A stretch of DNA of 64,000 nt from Microglena sp. YARC (lineage: Eukaryota; Chlorophyta; Chlorophyceae; Chlamydomonadales; Chlamydomonadaceae), in assembly GCA_022414725.1 (NCBI GenBank), contig CM039464.1, positions 61,212,614 through 61,276,613 of the forward strand, written 5' to 3'. The notes beneath the pieces are model-generated. The model had not been told where the DNA came from, searched no databases, and worked only from the letters and a program-made list of their open reading frames with translations. The position numbers and the translations under genes were made by a program. Positions 28,805-37,960 of the stretch are shown here, one piece after another (the stretch's first letter is position 1; the number at the start of each line of letters is the position of its first letter).

Positions 28805-29027
28805 ACAAAACAATCTTACATAATGAATTGTAAGATATTTTCGTAAAATACACAAAAAAAGCAAAATCAATCAATTTGCGAAAACGATCTTACAAAATAA
28901 ATTGTAAGATATTTTCGTAAAATACACCAAAAAAGCAAAACCAATTAATTTGCGAAAACGATCTTACAATATTTATCGTAAGATTTCAGTAAAATAAAAA
29001 ATCCGTTCGGAAGCAGGAACGCCCATT
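28805..29027. repeat. Right end of the transposon: palindromes and inverted repeat
   Basis: Two ~75-bp direct repeats run from 28838: ATTTTCGTAAAATACACAAA, then AAGCAAAA and TTTGCGAAAACGATCTTACA. Each is joined to a CTTACA-x-x-x-x-TTGTAAG palindrome. The end TCCGTTCGGAAGCAGGAACG plus CCCATT closes at 29027. Confidence 0.75.
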
Positions 29028-29287
29028 ATCGGTCGGATTTTGTCTACAGCTGACAAGCTAGCTTTCCATGTCCATGCATCAACACCTCCTATATTGATCC
29101 GCACCCACTTTATATGTTGGATCCCCATGCCATCCAATGTGATGTTGCGCACCACATCACCCTCTCTAGGCAGTTCGTATTGTATATATGACTCCCCATT
29201 GCTTTCCATTCGGAGAAATCTGTCGCAGCTCAAGCATACATGGTAGGACACCAATAGGTGTGGCCGCTTTCCCGCTAATAGTATCAT
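29028..29287 (-). pseudogene. 5' part of the split virus-type gene
   Basis: The minus frame reads LLVSYHVCLSCDRFLRMESN, later YELPREGDVVRNITLDG and HIKWVRINIGGVDAWTWKAS, and enters the transposon at 29031. R-x-G-D-V-V-x-N-I ... R-I-N-I-G-G suggests a beta-rich structural protein of a large DNA virus, possibly capsid-like; tentative. A true start is not clear: the frame is open to 29287 but the upstream sequence is broken near 29365 by the shared 3'-hairpin-like repeat. Confidence 0.45.
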
Positions 29288-29847
29288 TTATGATGTTCCT
29301 GGTATTCACTCATACATAATGTTTATACTGACGAACATTTGGAACATCATCGCTTGGTCAGATACTCGTTTTTTGAGGCGTACACGGAACACTAAGTGTC
29401 GCCTTTGATTAAAGCCGCTTTTGTCATGTCACGCAACCGCATTTACATTCCCCCTTAAGAAACCCAATAGAGTCTGCTTGTGATGACCCCATTACCACAG
29501 TGAATGCGGTTGCGTAAGATGCGGCGGCTCATGCAAAACACGGAAACACAAAAACACGCCAATTTACTAAACTTGTTCTGGTTCTCTTTTACCAAAGGGC
29601 CTTGTCTGGGGCTGGGTTTCAGAATCCCCAAAATACAAGGTGTCCCAATATCAAATGTCCCTATCTGTATGGATGATCAACGAAAACCTCCAGACCTCCA
29701 TGCTTTCACAGTTTGTATTCGTACCGAAAATCAAAATCAAATGAGCTTTTCTCGTTGAGCTCATCTTAGGACACCTGCGTTATCTTTTAACAGATGTGCC
29801 GCCCTAGCCAACACCTGACAATGTCAACCACCTGGATCAGCGTGCTA
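29288..29847. other. Gene-poor spacer with an inverted repeat
   Basis: A hairpin-forming pair GCAACCGCATTTACATTCCC (29430-29449) and GTGAATGCGGTTGC (29500-29513). A diverged copy of the CTCG-A-CGAG motif is at 29362-29384 on the minus strand. No gene recognised. Confidence 0.4.
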
Positions 29848-30275
29848 CAGTCGGCGGAACAGTAAAATGAAACATCCCAATAAACGGTATAAGGCGTCGA
29901 CAGACGTTATAGTGTACGAGTGGATGGTCCTACAAAATGGCCCGTCCAGCAAAGAAACCTCCTTTCATGAAGCATTGCACATCAACAAAGACCCCGTGTT
30001 CTTTTGGGCCACGGTACCGGGGAAGAGGCGATCGCTTAAGTGCGGCTAGTCCTTCAATGGACACTCTCGAAAGTACCGACAAAAGAACGATACGGAGTCT
30101 GCAGGATGGAGAGCCGTGATCTAAAAAAGAACCACGATATTCTCGTTAACATCTTGCAATTTGTTGATTCAAAATCGTATTGGTGTTCCACTGCCCCGTG
30201 GATTTCTACACCATTAGGTTACACCGTAAGGTGTGCCGTACACGAAGCGGTTTCATTTTAGTATTCCGTTGACTG
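29848..30275 (+). mobile_element. 428-bp nonautonomous element with Fanzor-element ends, copy a
   Basis: It begins CAGTCGGCGGAACAGTAAAA after TA (29846-29847) and ends TTCATTTTAGTATTCCGTTG-ACTG before TA (30276-30277). The ends are those of the Fanzor/Tc1 transposons. The last 95 bp also carry the two hairpins of the candidate omega RNA (30182-30243). The interior, about 270 bp, is not derived from the Fanzor gene seen here. It keeps a short frame (YEWMVLQNGPSSKETSFHEA ... DPVFFWATVPGKRRSLKCG), closed by a TAG in this copy. Probably mobilised by the Tc1 transposase. Confidence 0.8.
30182..30243 (+). ncRNA. Omega-RNA-like hairpins in nonautonomous element a
   Basis: GGTGTTCCACTGCCCCGTGG followed by ATTTCTACACC folds as nested stems; GGTTACACCGTAAGGTGTGCC forms the second. 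Compared with minus 9081-9021 the second stem differs in sequence but still pairs. Expression unknown. Confidence 0.5.
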
Positions 30276-30438
30276 TAACGAGGCCCGCTTTAGAACTAGA
30301 AGCAGGGACAGAGTCCCGCCTCCAAATAATGGAATAAGTAAAACAACGTTAAAAGTAGTGGTATTTCACCGGCGCCGTAAAGCTCCCACTTATTCTACAG
30401 CGTAAACATAGGTTACTCCTTGCAGGACGACGATCGCC

Positions 30439-30912
30439 ATGATTACCAGAATTTTTGAGTATGATGATTCGTACGAATTCTTTGGTGTTCACAACAAGTG
30501 CTCAAGGGACGGTTTCGAATTCCACGAGGTGTGGGTGCCCGGATTGTCATCCGTCATTGGTGGTGGGGAGACATTGGATGAAGCTATTGCAGCAGCTGCA
30601 GTGATGCTGACGATCATTCTTACGGAGATGCAATCCCATGGAGAGGTCAAACCGGCACCGCTGAGCCAGGAATCGGTGAAACAACGTGGTTTGATGGAGG
30701 AGAAAGTGCAGATGGTCGGGTTCGATTCTAAATTCTGTGATGTTGTGACGGTCAAGACGGTGCCACCGGGTTGTGTGCCAGAGTTGTCAGAGCAGGAACT
30801 GGCAAAGCTTGAGGATGAGGCCAGGGAAATCTGGGCCACTCTGTCGACTGAACGATCGTCGTGTGATACTGGTACTTGGGAGCCACAATGTACCCTCGAA
30901 AAACGAGTGTAA
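30439..30912 (+). CDS. HicB-like domain protein
   Basis: 157 codons from MITRIFEYDDSYEFFGV. Residues 24-65 read DGFEFHEVWVPGLSSVIGGG then ETLDEAIAAAAVMLTIIL. This is the pattern of HicB antitoxin-like domains (G-F-x-x-x-x-x-x-P-G-L ... G-x-T-x-x-E-A). The C-terminal half is acidic and unassigned (SEQELAKLEDEAREIWATLS). HicB proteins neutralise the HicA ribonuclease in bacteria. No HicA-like frame is seen next to it, so an orphan, perhaps regulatory, role is more likely. The stop lies inside a hairpin shared with other 3' ends. Confidence 0.6.
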   Translation: MITRIFEYDDSYEFFGVHNKCSRDGFEFHEVWVPGLSSVIGGGETLDEAIAAAAVMLTIILTEMQSHGEVKPAPLSQESVKQRGLMEEKVQMVGFDSKFCDVVTVKTVPPGCVPELSEQELAKLEDEAREIWATLSTERSSCDTGTWEPQCTLEKRV

Positions 30913-30913
30913 A
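30892..30913 (+). terminator. Candidate 3'-end hairpin overlapping a stop codon
   Basis: CCTCGAAAAACGAGTGTAAA; the TAA is the stop of the HicB-like gene. A partial second copy (AAAAACACGAGTGTATTA) follows 15 bp later. Third instance of the motif after 2696 and 8531. Confidence 0.4.
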
Positions 30914-31021
30914 CAACTTTTTCCAAAAACACGAGTGTATTATTAATTCACGGTCTCCCTCTTTCCTCATGGCGAGTCAGCAGCAGAATCACTGTACACA
31001 CCACCACCCAGTGACAACACC

Positions 31022-31093
31022 CCAACGTTGCCAAAAAGCAACGATCTGCAAGTTCGATTATAAAGGGTGTCCCACTTTATTTGAGAATAACTG
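31022..31093 (+). mobile_element. Short end fragment with second-type Fanzor hairpin
   Basis: CCAACGTTGCCAAAAAGCAA then CGATCTGCA and TATAAAGGGTGTCCCACTTT up to ACTG before TA (31094-31095). Same hairpin (CGTTGC/GCAACG) and Tc1 end as at 14374-14456, opposite orientation. Confidence 0.65.
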
Positions 31094-31120
31094 TATAGAA
31101 TGACGCCATGAAAACAACCT

Positions 31121-31663
31121 CTACGCCCCCTCACTCCTCTGCCTTGCCAGGCAGAACACTGCTGCCTGAAATTCCCTCTTCTGCTCGGGTGTCATGTTGC
31201 GCCAGACGTTGGTCAATCCATGAGGGTTGATCAACAAAATGCTCAGGGCGTTGCTGGCAAACACCCCAGACAGCCCACCGAAGTAGAACCCGGCTGCTGG
31301 CAGCAACAGGCTATCAATAAGCTTCAACGCTGTGGGTGCCGTATCATCCGATATCTGCATTTCCTCTTTTACACTCTCTATTACAACACGGGAAAACACC
31401 ACCCACGCATCCTCCATTGATGCTGGCTGTAACGGGGGCGTGTGTTGGCGGTCATACGCTTCACGCTTGTCAGGATCACTCAACGCTTCGTAAGCCGCGC
31501 ACAACAGTTTGAAACGCTCCTGAGCAGCATCCCGTTGGCTGTCAGGAGCTGTTGCCCATTTGTCCGGATGCCATTTCAGAGCTGCTTGCCGGTATGCTCG
31601 CCGAATCTCCTCTGTCGTTGCAGTGTCTGCCACCTCCAACTATTCATAGTGGCTGCTGACCAT
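31121..31663 (-). pseudogene. J-domain (DnaJ-like) protein with early stop
   Basis: The frame from the ATG at 31663 (MVSSHYE) meets a TAG at 31642-31640. It then runs open for 172 codons: LEVADTATTEEIRRAYRQAA, LKWHPDKWA with the HPD motif, and AAYEALSDPDKREAYDRQ. These are helices I-IV of a J-domain, which stimulates Hsp70 ATPase. The C-terminal half has a hydrophobic stretch (LLLPAAGFYFGGLSGVFASN), possibly a membrane segment. The TAG stands where J-domains have a hydrophobic residue, so it is a point nonsense mutation or an error. Host or viral origin is open. Confidence 0.7.
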
Positions 31664-32090
31664 GATGGCCTGCGTTGGGCAACATATACAGCATTTATTG
31701 ATGTATAATGCCCCTCCTGCAAACCATTTTTCGAAGGATTCTGGAGCACACATGATTGGTGTGATGTGCATGATTCACTGCATACAGTCAATGACATTGA
31801 ATTCCGGGACAGGTTGACGCACTGGGTTGTTCATGCCAGTCCCTGCTTTGTCCCAGCTGCTGTTGCATGGCATGCAGGAGAGCGGAGCCATTCTCATGAC
31901 CATATCGGACGCGACTATACAGCTGTCAAATATCCGAGAAAGCTTCACAACAGAAGAACTCGATACTCCAAGTTACTCGTCAGGTTGGGGTGTGTTCATA
32001 AGCAACCTCCGCTTGAATTAACACCAACTTTTAAATCCGGTATACGTGTTCCTCATGCGCCTCGAATTAACACCACTGTGTAAAAATGTA
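31664..32090 (+). other. Unassigned coding-like stretch
   Basis: About 31732-32040 is open on the plus strand (HDWCDVHDSLHTVNDIEFRD ... THWVVHASPCFVPAAVAWHA). Codon use looks coding, but there is no convincing start, end or family. It ends in the CGTGTTCC-x-CATGCGCCTCG motif shared with 8515-8535. Probably a gene scrap. Confidence 0.3.
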
Positions 32091-33250
32091 ATTTGCGAAG
32101 TTTTTTTACCCAACCTCTTTCCTGACCGGACTTTCTCTTTTTGATGTAACTTTCTGAACAAACCTATTTGGAAATCGAACTCTGTAGTAACAAAAAAAAG
32201 TCTGAAATTCTCATGACTTGTTCCGCCACCAACTTCCGACAGTCCCTTGAAATTTTTGAAGTTCACCTGAGGGGCACAGTCATCCATGGCAGTGCATCCT
32301 TGTCCCATCACGATGAACAAGATCAGCGTGACCATCTCTGATCTGTATGCAAAAAGTGCTCTGAAGTGGCAAGACACTAACAATGTAGAGCAATTCTTCA
32401 GAAGAGGCCAAATTTGCTTATAAAGACCTCAAGTCGCGTTCATGAGAATTGGAATTGATTCAATATACTGTAACATTATTGACCGGTCTGAGTGTAATGA
32501 AGGCACATGCGGAACTCCACGGCTGCGAAAGCCGTTTATGGGTCACTGGTAAGGTTACAATTTCACAATTAATGTCTCCGACTGTAAGCGGTGCGGGCGT
32601 CATGATACCTACTACTGAATGCGAAGGCGTCTCCAACCAGGCATTGTTGACAAGCATACTGGACAGGTCGTGAGAATCAACCAGCCAGTCGACCTGCCGC
32701 TTTTGTAGTTGTTCGATTCCCGACCTTGGGATCTTCCGAATCTGCTAATTTCTCACTTCATTTCCACTGGCACTGGGGCCAACGTGTCGGTTGATAAAGT
32801 TCTTTCCAACTCCACCCGACAGAGGTGAGAATGCAGAGCTGCGTCGAGGATCATCGGTGCATTCACTGTGGACCCGTGGTCCTCCAAAGAAACCGCGTGG
32901 TCTCAAGCAGGCTTCTACTTGACAACCCTGTTGGATTTCTGAAGGGAGGGGGCGCGGGCACCGCGGAGCGGGGCAGAGGGATTCAGGTGCAGAACTTTCA
33001 CAAACAAACACACTGTAAATGTCATGAGGATAAGTGTGCCCGTGCATACGACACTTGTGAGCCTGCCCACCCAGTTACTTCCGCATTTGGCTTGCATGGA
33101 CACCGGGTCCCACGCGTCTGAGCACAGCCCTGCCACGTTCATCAGGCCGACTGTAGCACCGTCTGCCTATTTTTGCAACGCCTAAATGCCAGCTAAGATA
33201 TAGGTAAAAGTTGCACGGGCATTTAAGCGAATTTCGCCAGACAGGCAGGT
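32091..33250. other. Region without a recognised gene
   Basis: A minus frame near 32150-32320 starts with a hydrophobic segment (MVTLILFIVMGQGCTAMDD) but then looks random. A plus frame at 32449-32673 is unassigned. At 32890-33010 lies an inverted copy of the repeat pair found at 7261-7356 (LLSSRSLLET fragment plus the CCGCTCCGCGG block). Confidence 0.35.
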
Positions 33251-33257
33251 GTGTGAG

Positions 33258-33288
33258 TGTCCCAAAATTATTTGAGAACAACTGTATA
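33258..33288 (-). repeat. Solo Tc1-type end
   Basis: GTGTCCCAAAATTATTTGAG then AACAACTG before TA. Nearly identical to the end at 53568-53590. No element body is attached here. Confidence 0.6.
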
Positions 33289-33332
33289 CCACACAGAGTA
33301 GACAAATACCCAACCTACTCTAATCGAATAAT

Positions 33333-33647
33333 TTAGGTTACTTGTGTCAACGAGTCGGGTACATAACCCTTCGTCATCATATCAACATTGTCTTTGATAA
33401 CTCCATCCAGTGTGACGTAATCTTCTCGACACCTATCTCCAAAAAAACCAGATCCAAATTTTTTTCTGTAATATGCATATAAAGGGAACTCTTCCAATTT
33501 CTCGAAATCAAAAGCTAGCTTCCAATTTGGTAAAACGTTCACGACACTGTGAACCCATCCTGGAGCCACATGAACTACCTGTCCATGGCATTGGGAAACA
33601 ATTCGGACCAAGTTGGGGACTTGGCGATGCAATTGAAACATTTCCAT
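33333..33647 (-). pseudogene. JmjC-type protein, C-terminal part beyond a LINE insertion
   Basis: The frame reads RIVSQCHGQVVHVAPGWVHS followed by VVNVLPNWKLAFDFEKLEEF. The pattern Q-x-x-G-x-x-V-x-V-x-P-G-W-x-H-x-V-x-N is the second half of a JmjC/cupin fold with the distal iron-binding His. It ends at 33333. The first half is at 34648-35453 on the same strand, and a LINE remnant lies between. The frame at the joint does not run through cleanly, so the gene is probably dead or has more changes near the insertion. Confidence 0.65.
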
Positions 33648-33651
33648 TCAT

Positions 33652-34646
33652 AAAGAACCTGAGGATCTCATTAGAATGGCTCTTGAGGAATCTTTTGACT
33701 CCAACACTGGCTGGGTTCATGACATGCGTTGTGCTCTCCACAAGCTAGGATCCAGTAAAAACATCAACATTTTGGAGGCTGTCGATGTCGAAGGTATTAT
33801 GTCTGAAGTTTTTGAGTCATGGAGGTTTAAGTACCCAAGTGACACCAATGCAGTTAGAGACATCCCTGATGAGAGAAGGGTTGGCTTTAAACGCCTCCGA
33901 TACCAAAAATGGTTCGCAGCCAACAGTAATGATGAGAATGGCTTGATTCCCTTTACATCCGCCTTACATAAGCAGGATCAGATTCGTTCCATAGCACAGT
34001 TTAGAATGGGTTCCCATTGGCTGAACACAGAAAGAATGAGGGTGGTGGATAGAGCACACATCCTCGCTCAATGAGACACTGTCAAATGTGTGGGTTCCAA
34101 AAACCTGAGGATGAAATGCATATATTTGAGTGCCCTTTTTATAATGATATTCGCCTCCGCTACCAGAAGCTGTTTACAGATATTTATAGGCATGTCCAGG
34201 AGGATACCGACTTAACCGTATGGAATGTGGAATTCTGCGATTCCACATTCAGAACCTTTATGAATGGAAATGGCACTAAGTCTTTTTGGAGCAACCTAGC
34301 CGACTATCTTTCTACTTGTAGAAGAGCAAGACAGGAAGCCCTGGACTGCTTAGTGGCACCGTAATTTATCATCCCTTTTTTTCTTCTTGTGACTTCTCAG
34401 TTGTTAGCTTCTTACCTCCGCCACTGTAAGTGGTTGAGATCTGGGTCCGGCTCTAAGGGGTTTAATACCTACGCCACCAAAACGGTGGTTGGGAGTTTGG
34501 TTTGTTTGTCCTCGACACACCCCTGATGTAATGGGGTTTTTTGCTTTGTGGGTGCTTTTTCTTTTTGTTTAAAGCACAGAGTCTCATACACCCTCGCGGT
34601 GTCAAGTAGACTTTAACATGTAATGTAATGTAATGTAATGTAATGT
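33652..34646 (+). mobile_element. 5'-truncated LINE (non-LTR retrotransposon)
   Basis: It holds the C-terminal end of a LINE ORF2, a 3' UTR and a tail of (TGTAA)n at 34618-34650. TTCAT is found on both sides (about 33648 and 34650), a possible target duplication. It inserted within the JmjC-type gene, antisense to it. Tails of short tandem repeats instead of poly(A) occur in several LINE clades. Confidence 0.75.
33676..34364 (+). pseudogene. LINE ORF2 C-terminal fragment
   Basis: A first frame (MALEESFDSNTGWVHDM ... QIRSIAQFRMGSHWLNTERM) ends at 34074. A second, overlapping frame (RHCQMCGFQKPEDEMHIFEC, then PFYNDIRLRYQKLF) continues to 34364. The L-A-x-F-R-x-G-S-H-x-L ... R-x-C-x-x-C ... E-D-E-x-H-x-F-x-C-P-x-Y pattern is the end of LINE reverse-transcriptase proteins. 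The reverse transcriptase itself is absent and a frameshift separates the two pieces. Confidence 0.75.
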
Positions 34647-34647
34647 A

Positions 34648-35453
34648 ATTTCATCCGCTGACAACAAGGGGAAGTCAGTCTTTAGTCTAATAGCTTCCTC
34701 AAACTTTTCTCTGACGACCTCCACACAATTGCTAGACTGCACAAAAACAATAAATTCTTCAAATCCCCAAGGGGGGACAAAAAGCCAAAATGCTAATGGA
34801 CCAGTCACACCCGGGGTCAATGAGAAAGCTACATTAAGTCCCCGGGTAATATCCCAATGTAAACCAGTTCCATCTCCTCCTTGCGTTGACACAAACAACA
34901 TCGTTTTCATAAGTATGTTCTGGTCAGGGCGGATGTTTACTGCAGCAGCGTCCATAAATAGAGCCTTCGCAATACTATCTAGATCATTGTTGTGCAATAA
35001 ATCCAATGTGGTTTGGAAGTACACACGTGTGATGAAATACTCAGTATTTTTGGCATTCAATTTAGTGACATGAGGGACATTATTTCTTATTTTCTCGTAA
35101 AGCATGTTAAACTTCTCTTCAGAATCGAAGGAGTCCTGAATGATTCTGAACAGCTCGGATTTTGTGGGTAATATCTCCCACGATGTGGAGACAATAGTGG
35201 GAGTGTATCTGTGCATATCAATTGTAATTGACGCATCAGAAACTAACTCCAACACCTTCCTAGCTACAGCAGAGATGTCCTTATCCAAAAATATAGTCAT
35301 GTGAGGACCCAACACTCTCATATCCCAACATAATGGGCACACAAGATGGTTCTCATTGGCGTACGTCAGAATTTCAGTTTTAATTCTGCAATACATACAG
35401 CCCGCACTTGAATCGTAATTGGACGCCTTCACGCGAGCATCTCGGATGTCAGT
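34648..35453 (-). pseudogene. JmjC-type protein, third exon (HxD-bearing part)
   Basis: The exon begins after an acceptor TTTTTTGTAG (TDIRDARVKASNYD). It carries a zinc-ribbon-like GCMYCRIKTEILTYANENHL then VCPLCW. The JmjC/cupin part GGDGTGLHWDITRGLNVAFS has the H-W-D metal-binding motif. It breaks at 34650 where the LINE tail begins. JmjC proteins are iron/2-oxoglutarate oxygenases, commonly histone demethylases. Exons 1 and 2 lie upstream at 36985 and 36690. A host gene by its introns. Confidence 0.65.
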
Positions 35454-35469
35454 CTACAAAAAAAGGATA

Positions 35470-36515
35470 CAAAAAATGAGATAAGACGAAGGAGAGTAAA
35501 TTAAGTTTGACAATACAAGTGCTTGACATGACAGTTACATTACAATCAAGAACAACCTATGAATTTGACAAGGCACAACCCTGTTTGAAGACACATCTCA
35601 CTGCACCAGTCATCATACAAGTAGGGCTGACAATTGCAAATGAATTCGTCAATTCAAACATAAGTGCTTGACATGACAGTAACATTACAAAATGCCAAGG
35701 CATCATCCATTAATTGATTCAGTATGACCATACACAAGTGCTTGACATGACAGTAACATTACAATCAAGAACAACCTATGAATTTGACAATGCACAATCC
35801 TGTTTGAAGACACATCTCACTGCACCAGTCATCCTACAAGTAGGGCTGACAATTGCCAATGAATTCGTCAATTCAAACATAAGTTTATGCCAAGGCATCA
35901 TCCATTAATTGATTCAGTATGACCATACACAAGTGCTTGACATGACAGTAACATTACAATCAAGAACAACCTATGAATTTGACAATGCACAACCCTGTTT
36001 GAAGACACATCTCACTGCACCAGTCATCATACAAGTAGGGCTGACAATTGCAAATGAATTCGTCAATTCAAACATAAGTGCTTGACATGACAGTAACATT
36101 ACAAAATGCCAAGGCATCATCCATTAATTGATTCAGTATGACCATACACAAGTGCTTGACATGACAGTAACATTACAATCAAGAACAACCTATGAATTTG
36201 ACAATGCACAACCCTGTTTGAAGACACATCTCACTGCACCAGTCATCCTACAAGTAGGGCTGACAATTGCCAATGAATTCGTCAATTCAAACATAAGTGC
36301 TTGACATGACAGTAACATTACAAAATGCCAAGGCATCATCCATTAATTGATTCAGTATGACCATACACAAGTGCTTGACATGACAGTAACATTACAAAAT
36401 GCCAAGGCATCATCCATTAATTGATTCAGTATGACCATACACAAGTGCTTGACATGACAGTAACATTACAATCAAGAACAACCTATGAATTTGACTAGGA
36501 AAGTACTTCACAAAA
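35470..36515. repeat. Intron filled with a ~200-220-bp tandem repeat
   Basis: Units contain AAGTGCTTGACATGACAGTA, ATGAATTTGACAATGCACAA, TTGAAGACACATCTCACTGC and ATGAATTCGTCAATTCAAAC, about five copies with internal deletions. The same repeat lies at 40777-41450, and a scrap right next to the transposon end at 46320-46360. Confidence 0.85.
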
Positions 36516-36526
36516 AACAAACTCAC

Positions 36527-36690
36527 TAGGGGTTGCGTGAAGAAATCTGCTGCTGGGTTGAATGTACCGTGCAGGATTCCTTTGGTGTTAACCTCAATGA
36601 AGGCTGCTCCCATGAGAATCGAGATGGTCATTATGCACATCAACAACTCTCCTCTTCGAGAGGACTTCAGGATGGACTTCACGGACATCC
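36527..36690 (-). CDS. Exon 2 of the JmjC-type host gene
   Basis: Bounded by an acceptor (CCATTGCACAG) and a donor (GTGAGT at 36526). It reads GMSVKSILKSSRRGELLMCI and MTISILMGAAFIEVNTKGIL, ending FFTQPL. Phase fits exon 1 (phase 1) and exon 3 (phase 0). No known domain by itself. Confidence 0.6.
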
Positions 36691-36795
36691 CTGTGCAATG
36701 GGGTTTCATGGGGAATGCAGTGTGTGTCAGGGTGTGTGCCAGTGTAAGGACAACAACAAGTAAAAATTTATTAGTAGCTGGATGTTATAACTCAC

Positions 36796-36985
36796 CAAGA
36801 TTGGATGTGTCTTCTTTAAAAGCATCAGCCCCCCCCCTTCCTTCAACTACCAAGGCTGCTCCGAACAATGAATGACTACGCATTGACTCGATGGATGCAG
36901 CCTTTAGCTTTTCAGCTTTCCTCCCACCTCGAGACTTATTCGAGGGTCCCTGAGTATTCTGGGCTACCTGTGTTGACTTGGGCAT
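36796..36985 (-). CDS. Exon 1 of the JmjC-type host gene
   Basis: The start ATG at 36985 gives MPKSTQVAQNTQGPSNKSRG, a basic, disordered N-terminus (GGRKAEKLKAAS) that could be a nuclear localisation region. The donor is GTGAGT at 36795. The exon leads in phase 1 into exon 2. Confidence 0.6.
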
Positions 36986-37019
36986 GTTTCCTGTGTTACG
37001 AAAAAATGGAGCATAAAAT

Positions 37020-37960
37020 AAGTAAGGCAGGCAGTGCAGCAACAGCATTTGACTATCCTGTAATCTAGATCCTACCAGCTCAACTCGATCTAGCATCCTG
37101 TAAGTTATCGAACAATTGCGACAGTGCAGGCAGGCAGTGCAGAAGCAGCAGCAGCATTTGACTATCCTGTAAGCTAGGTCCGACCAGCTCAACTCGATCT
37201 AGCATCATGTAAGCTATCGAACAATTGCGACAGTGCAGGCAGGCAGGCAGGCAGGCAGTGCAGAAGCAGCAGCAGCATTTGACTATCCTGTAAGCTAGGT
37301 CCGACCAGCTCAACTCGATCTAGCATCCTGTCAGTTATCGAACAATTGCGACAGTGCAGGCAGGCATTGCAGCAGCAGCATTTGACTATCCTGTAAGCTA
37401 TATCCGACCAGCTCAACTCGATCTAGCATCCTGTCAGTTATCGAACAATTGCGACAGTGCAGGCAGGCATTGCAGCAGCAGCATTTGACTATCCTGTAAG
37501 CTATATCCGACCAGCTCAACTCGATCTAGCATCCTGTCAGTTATCGAACAATTGCGACAGTGCAGGCAGGCATTGCAGCAGCAGCATTTGACTATCGTGT
37601 AAGCTATATCCGACCAGCTCAACTCAATCTAGCATCCTGTAAGCTATCGAACAGTCGCAACAGTGCAGGCAGGCAGTGCAGCAGCAGCAGCAGCAGCAGC
37701 ATTTGACTATCCTGCAAGCTATATCCGACCAGCTCAACTCGATCTAGCATCCTGTTAGTTATCGAACAGTCGCGACAGTGCAGGCAGGCAGTGCAGGCAG
37801 GCAGTGCAACAGCAGCAGCAGCATTTGACTATCCTGCAAGCTATATCCGACCAGCTCAACTCGGTCTAGCATCCTGCCAGTTATCGAACAGTCGCGACAG
37901 TGCAGGCAGGCATTGCAGCAGCAGCATCTAACAACTATCATGTAAGCTAGATCCGACCAA
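37020..37960. repeat. Minisatellite, unit about 103-110 bp
   Basis: About nine units of GCATTTGACTATCCTGTAAG, CTATATCCGACCAGCTCAAC, TCGATCTAGCATCCTGTCAG, TTATCGAACAATTGCGACAG, TGCAGGCAGGC and a CAG run of varying length. Frames in it are by-products. Confidence 0.9.

Larger units (their letters stand above)
21519..29027 (-). mobile_element. Complete 7.5-kb transposon encoding a DUF7869-like protein
   Basis: The left end AATGGGCGTTCCTGCTTCCG (continuing AACGGATTT) is matched exactly in inverted form at the right end (28999-29027). Direct ATCG flanks it at 21515-21518 and 29028-29031: a 4-bp target duplication. Both ends carry subterminal palindromes around CTTACAATwwwATTGTAAG. Inside are a spliced minus-strand gene (21895-24383), a 78-bp repeat array in two opposite blocks, one orphan exon (26267-26562) and a repeat-rich tail. 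It split a virus-type gene. Superfamily not certain. Confidence 0.85.

Noticed and set aside
37020..37960. Small cysteine-rich frames MSWSDLAYRIVKCCCC
   Set aside because: Repeated once per minisatellite unit; the Cys run comes from the CAG repeat read on the other strand.
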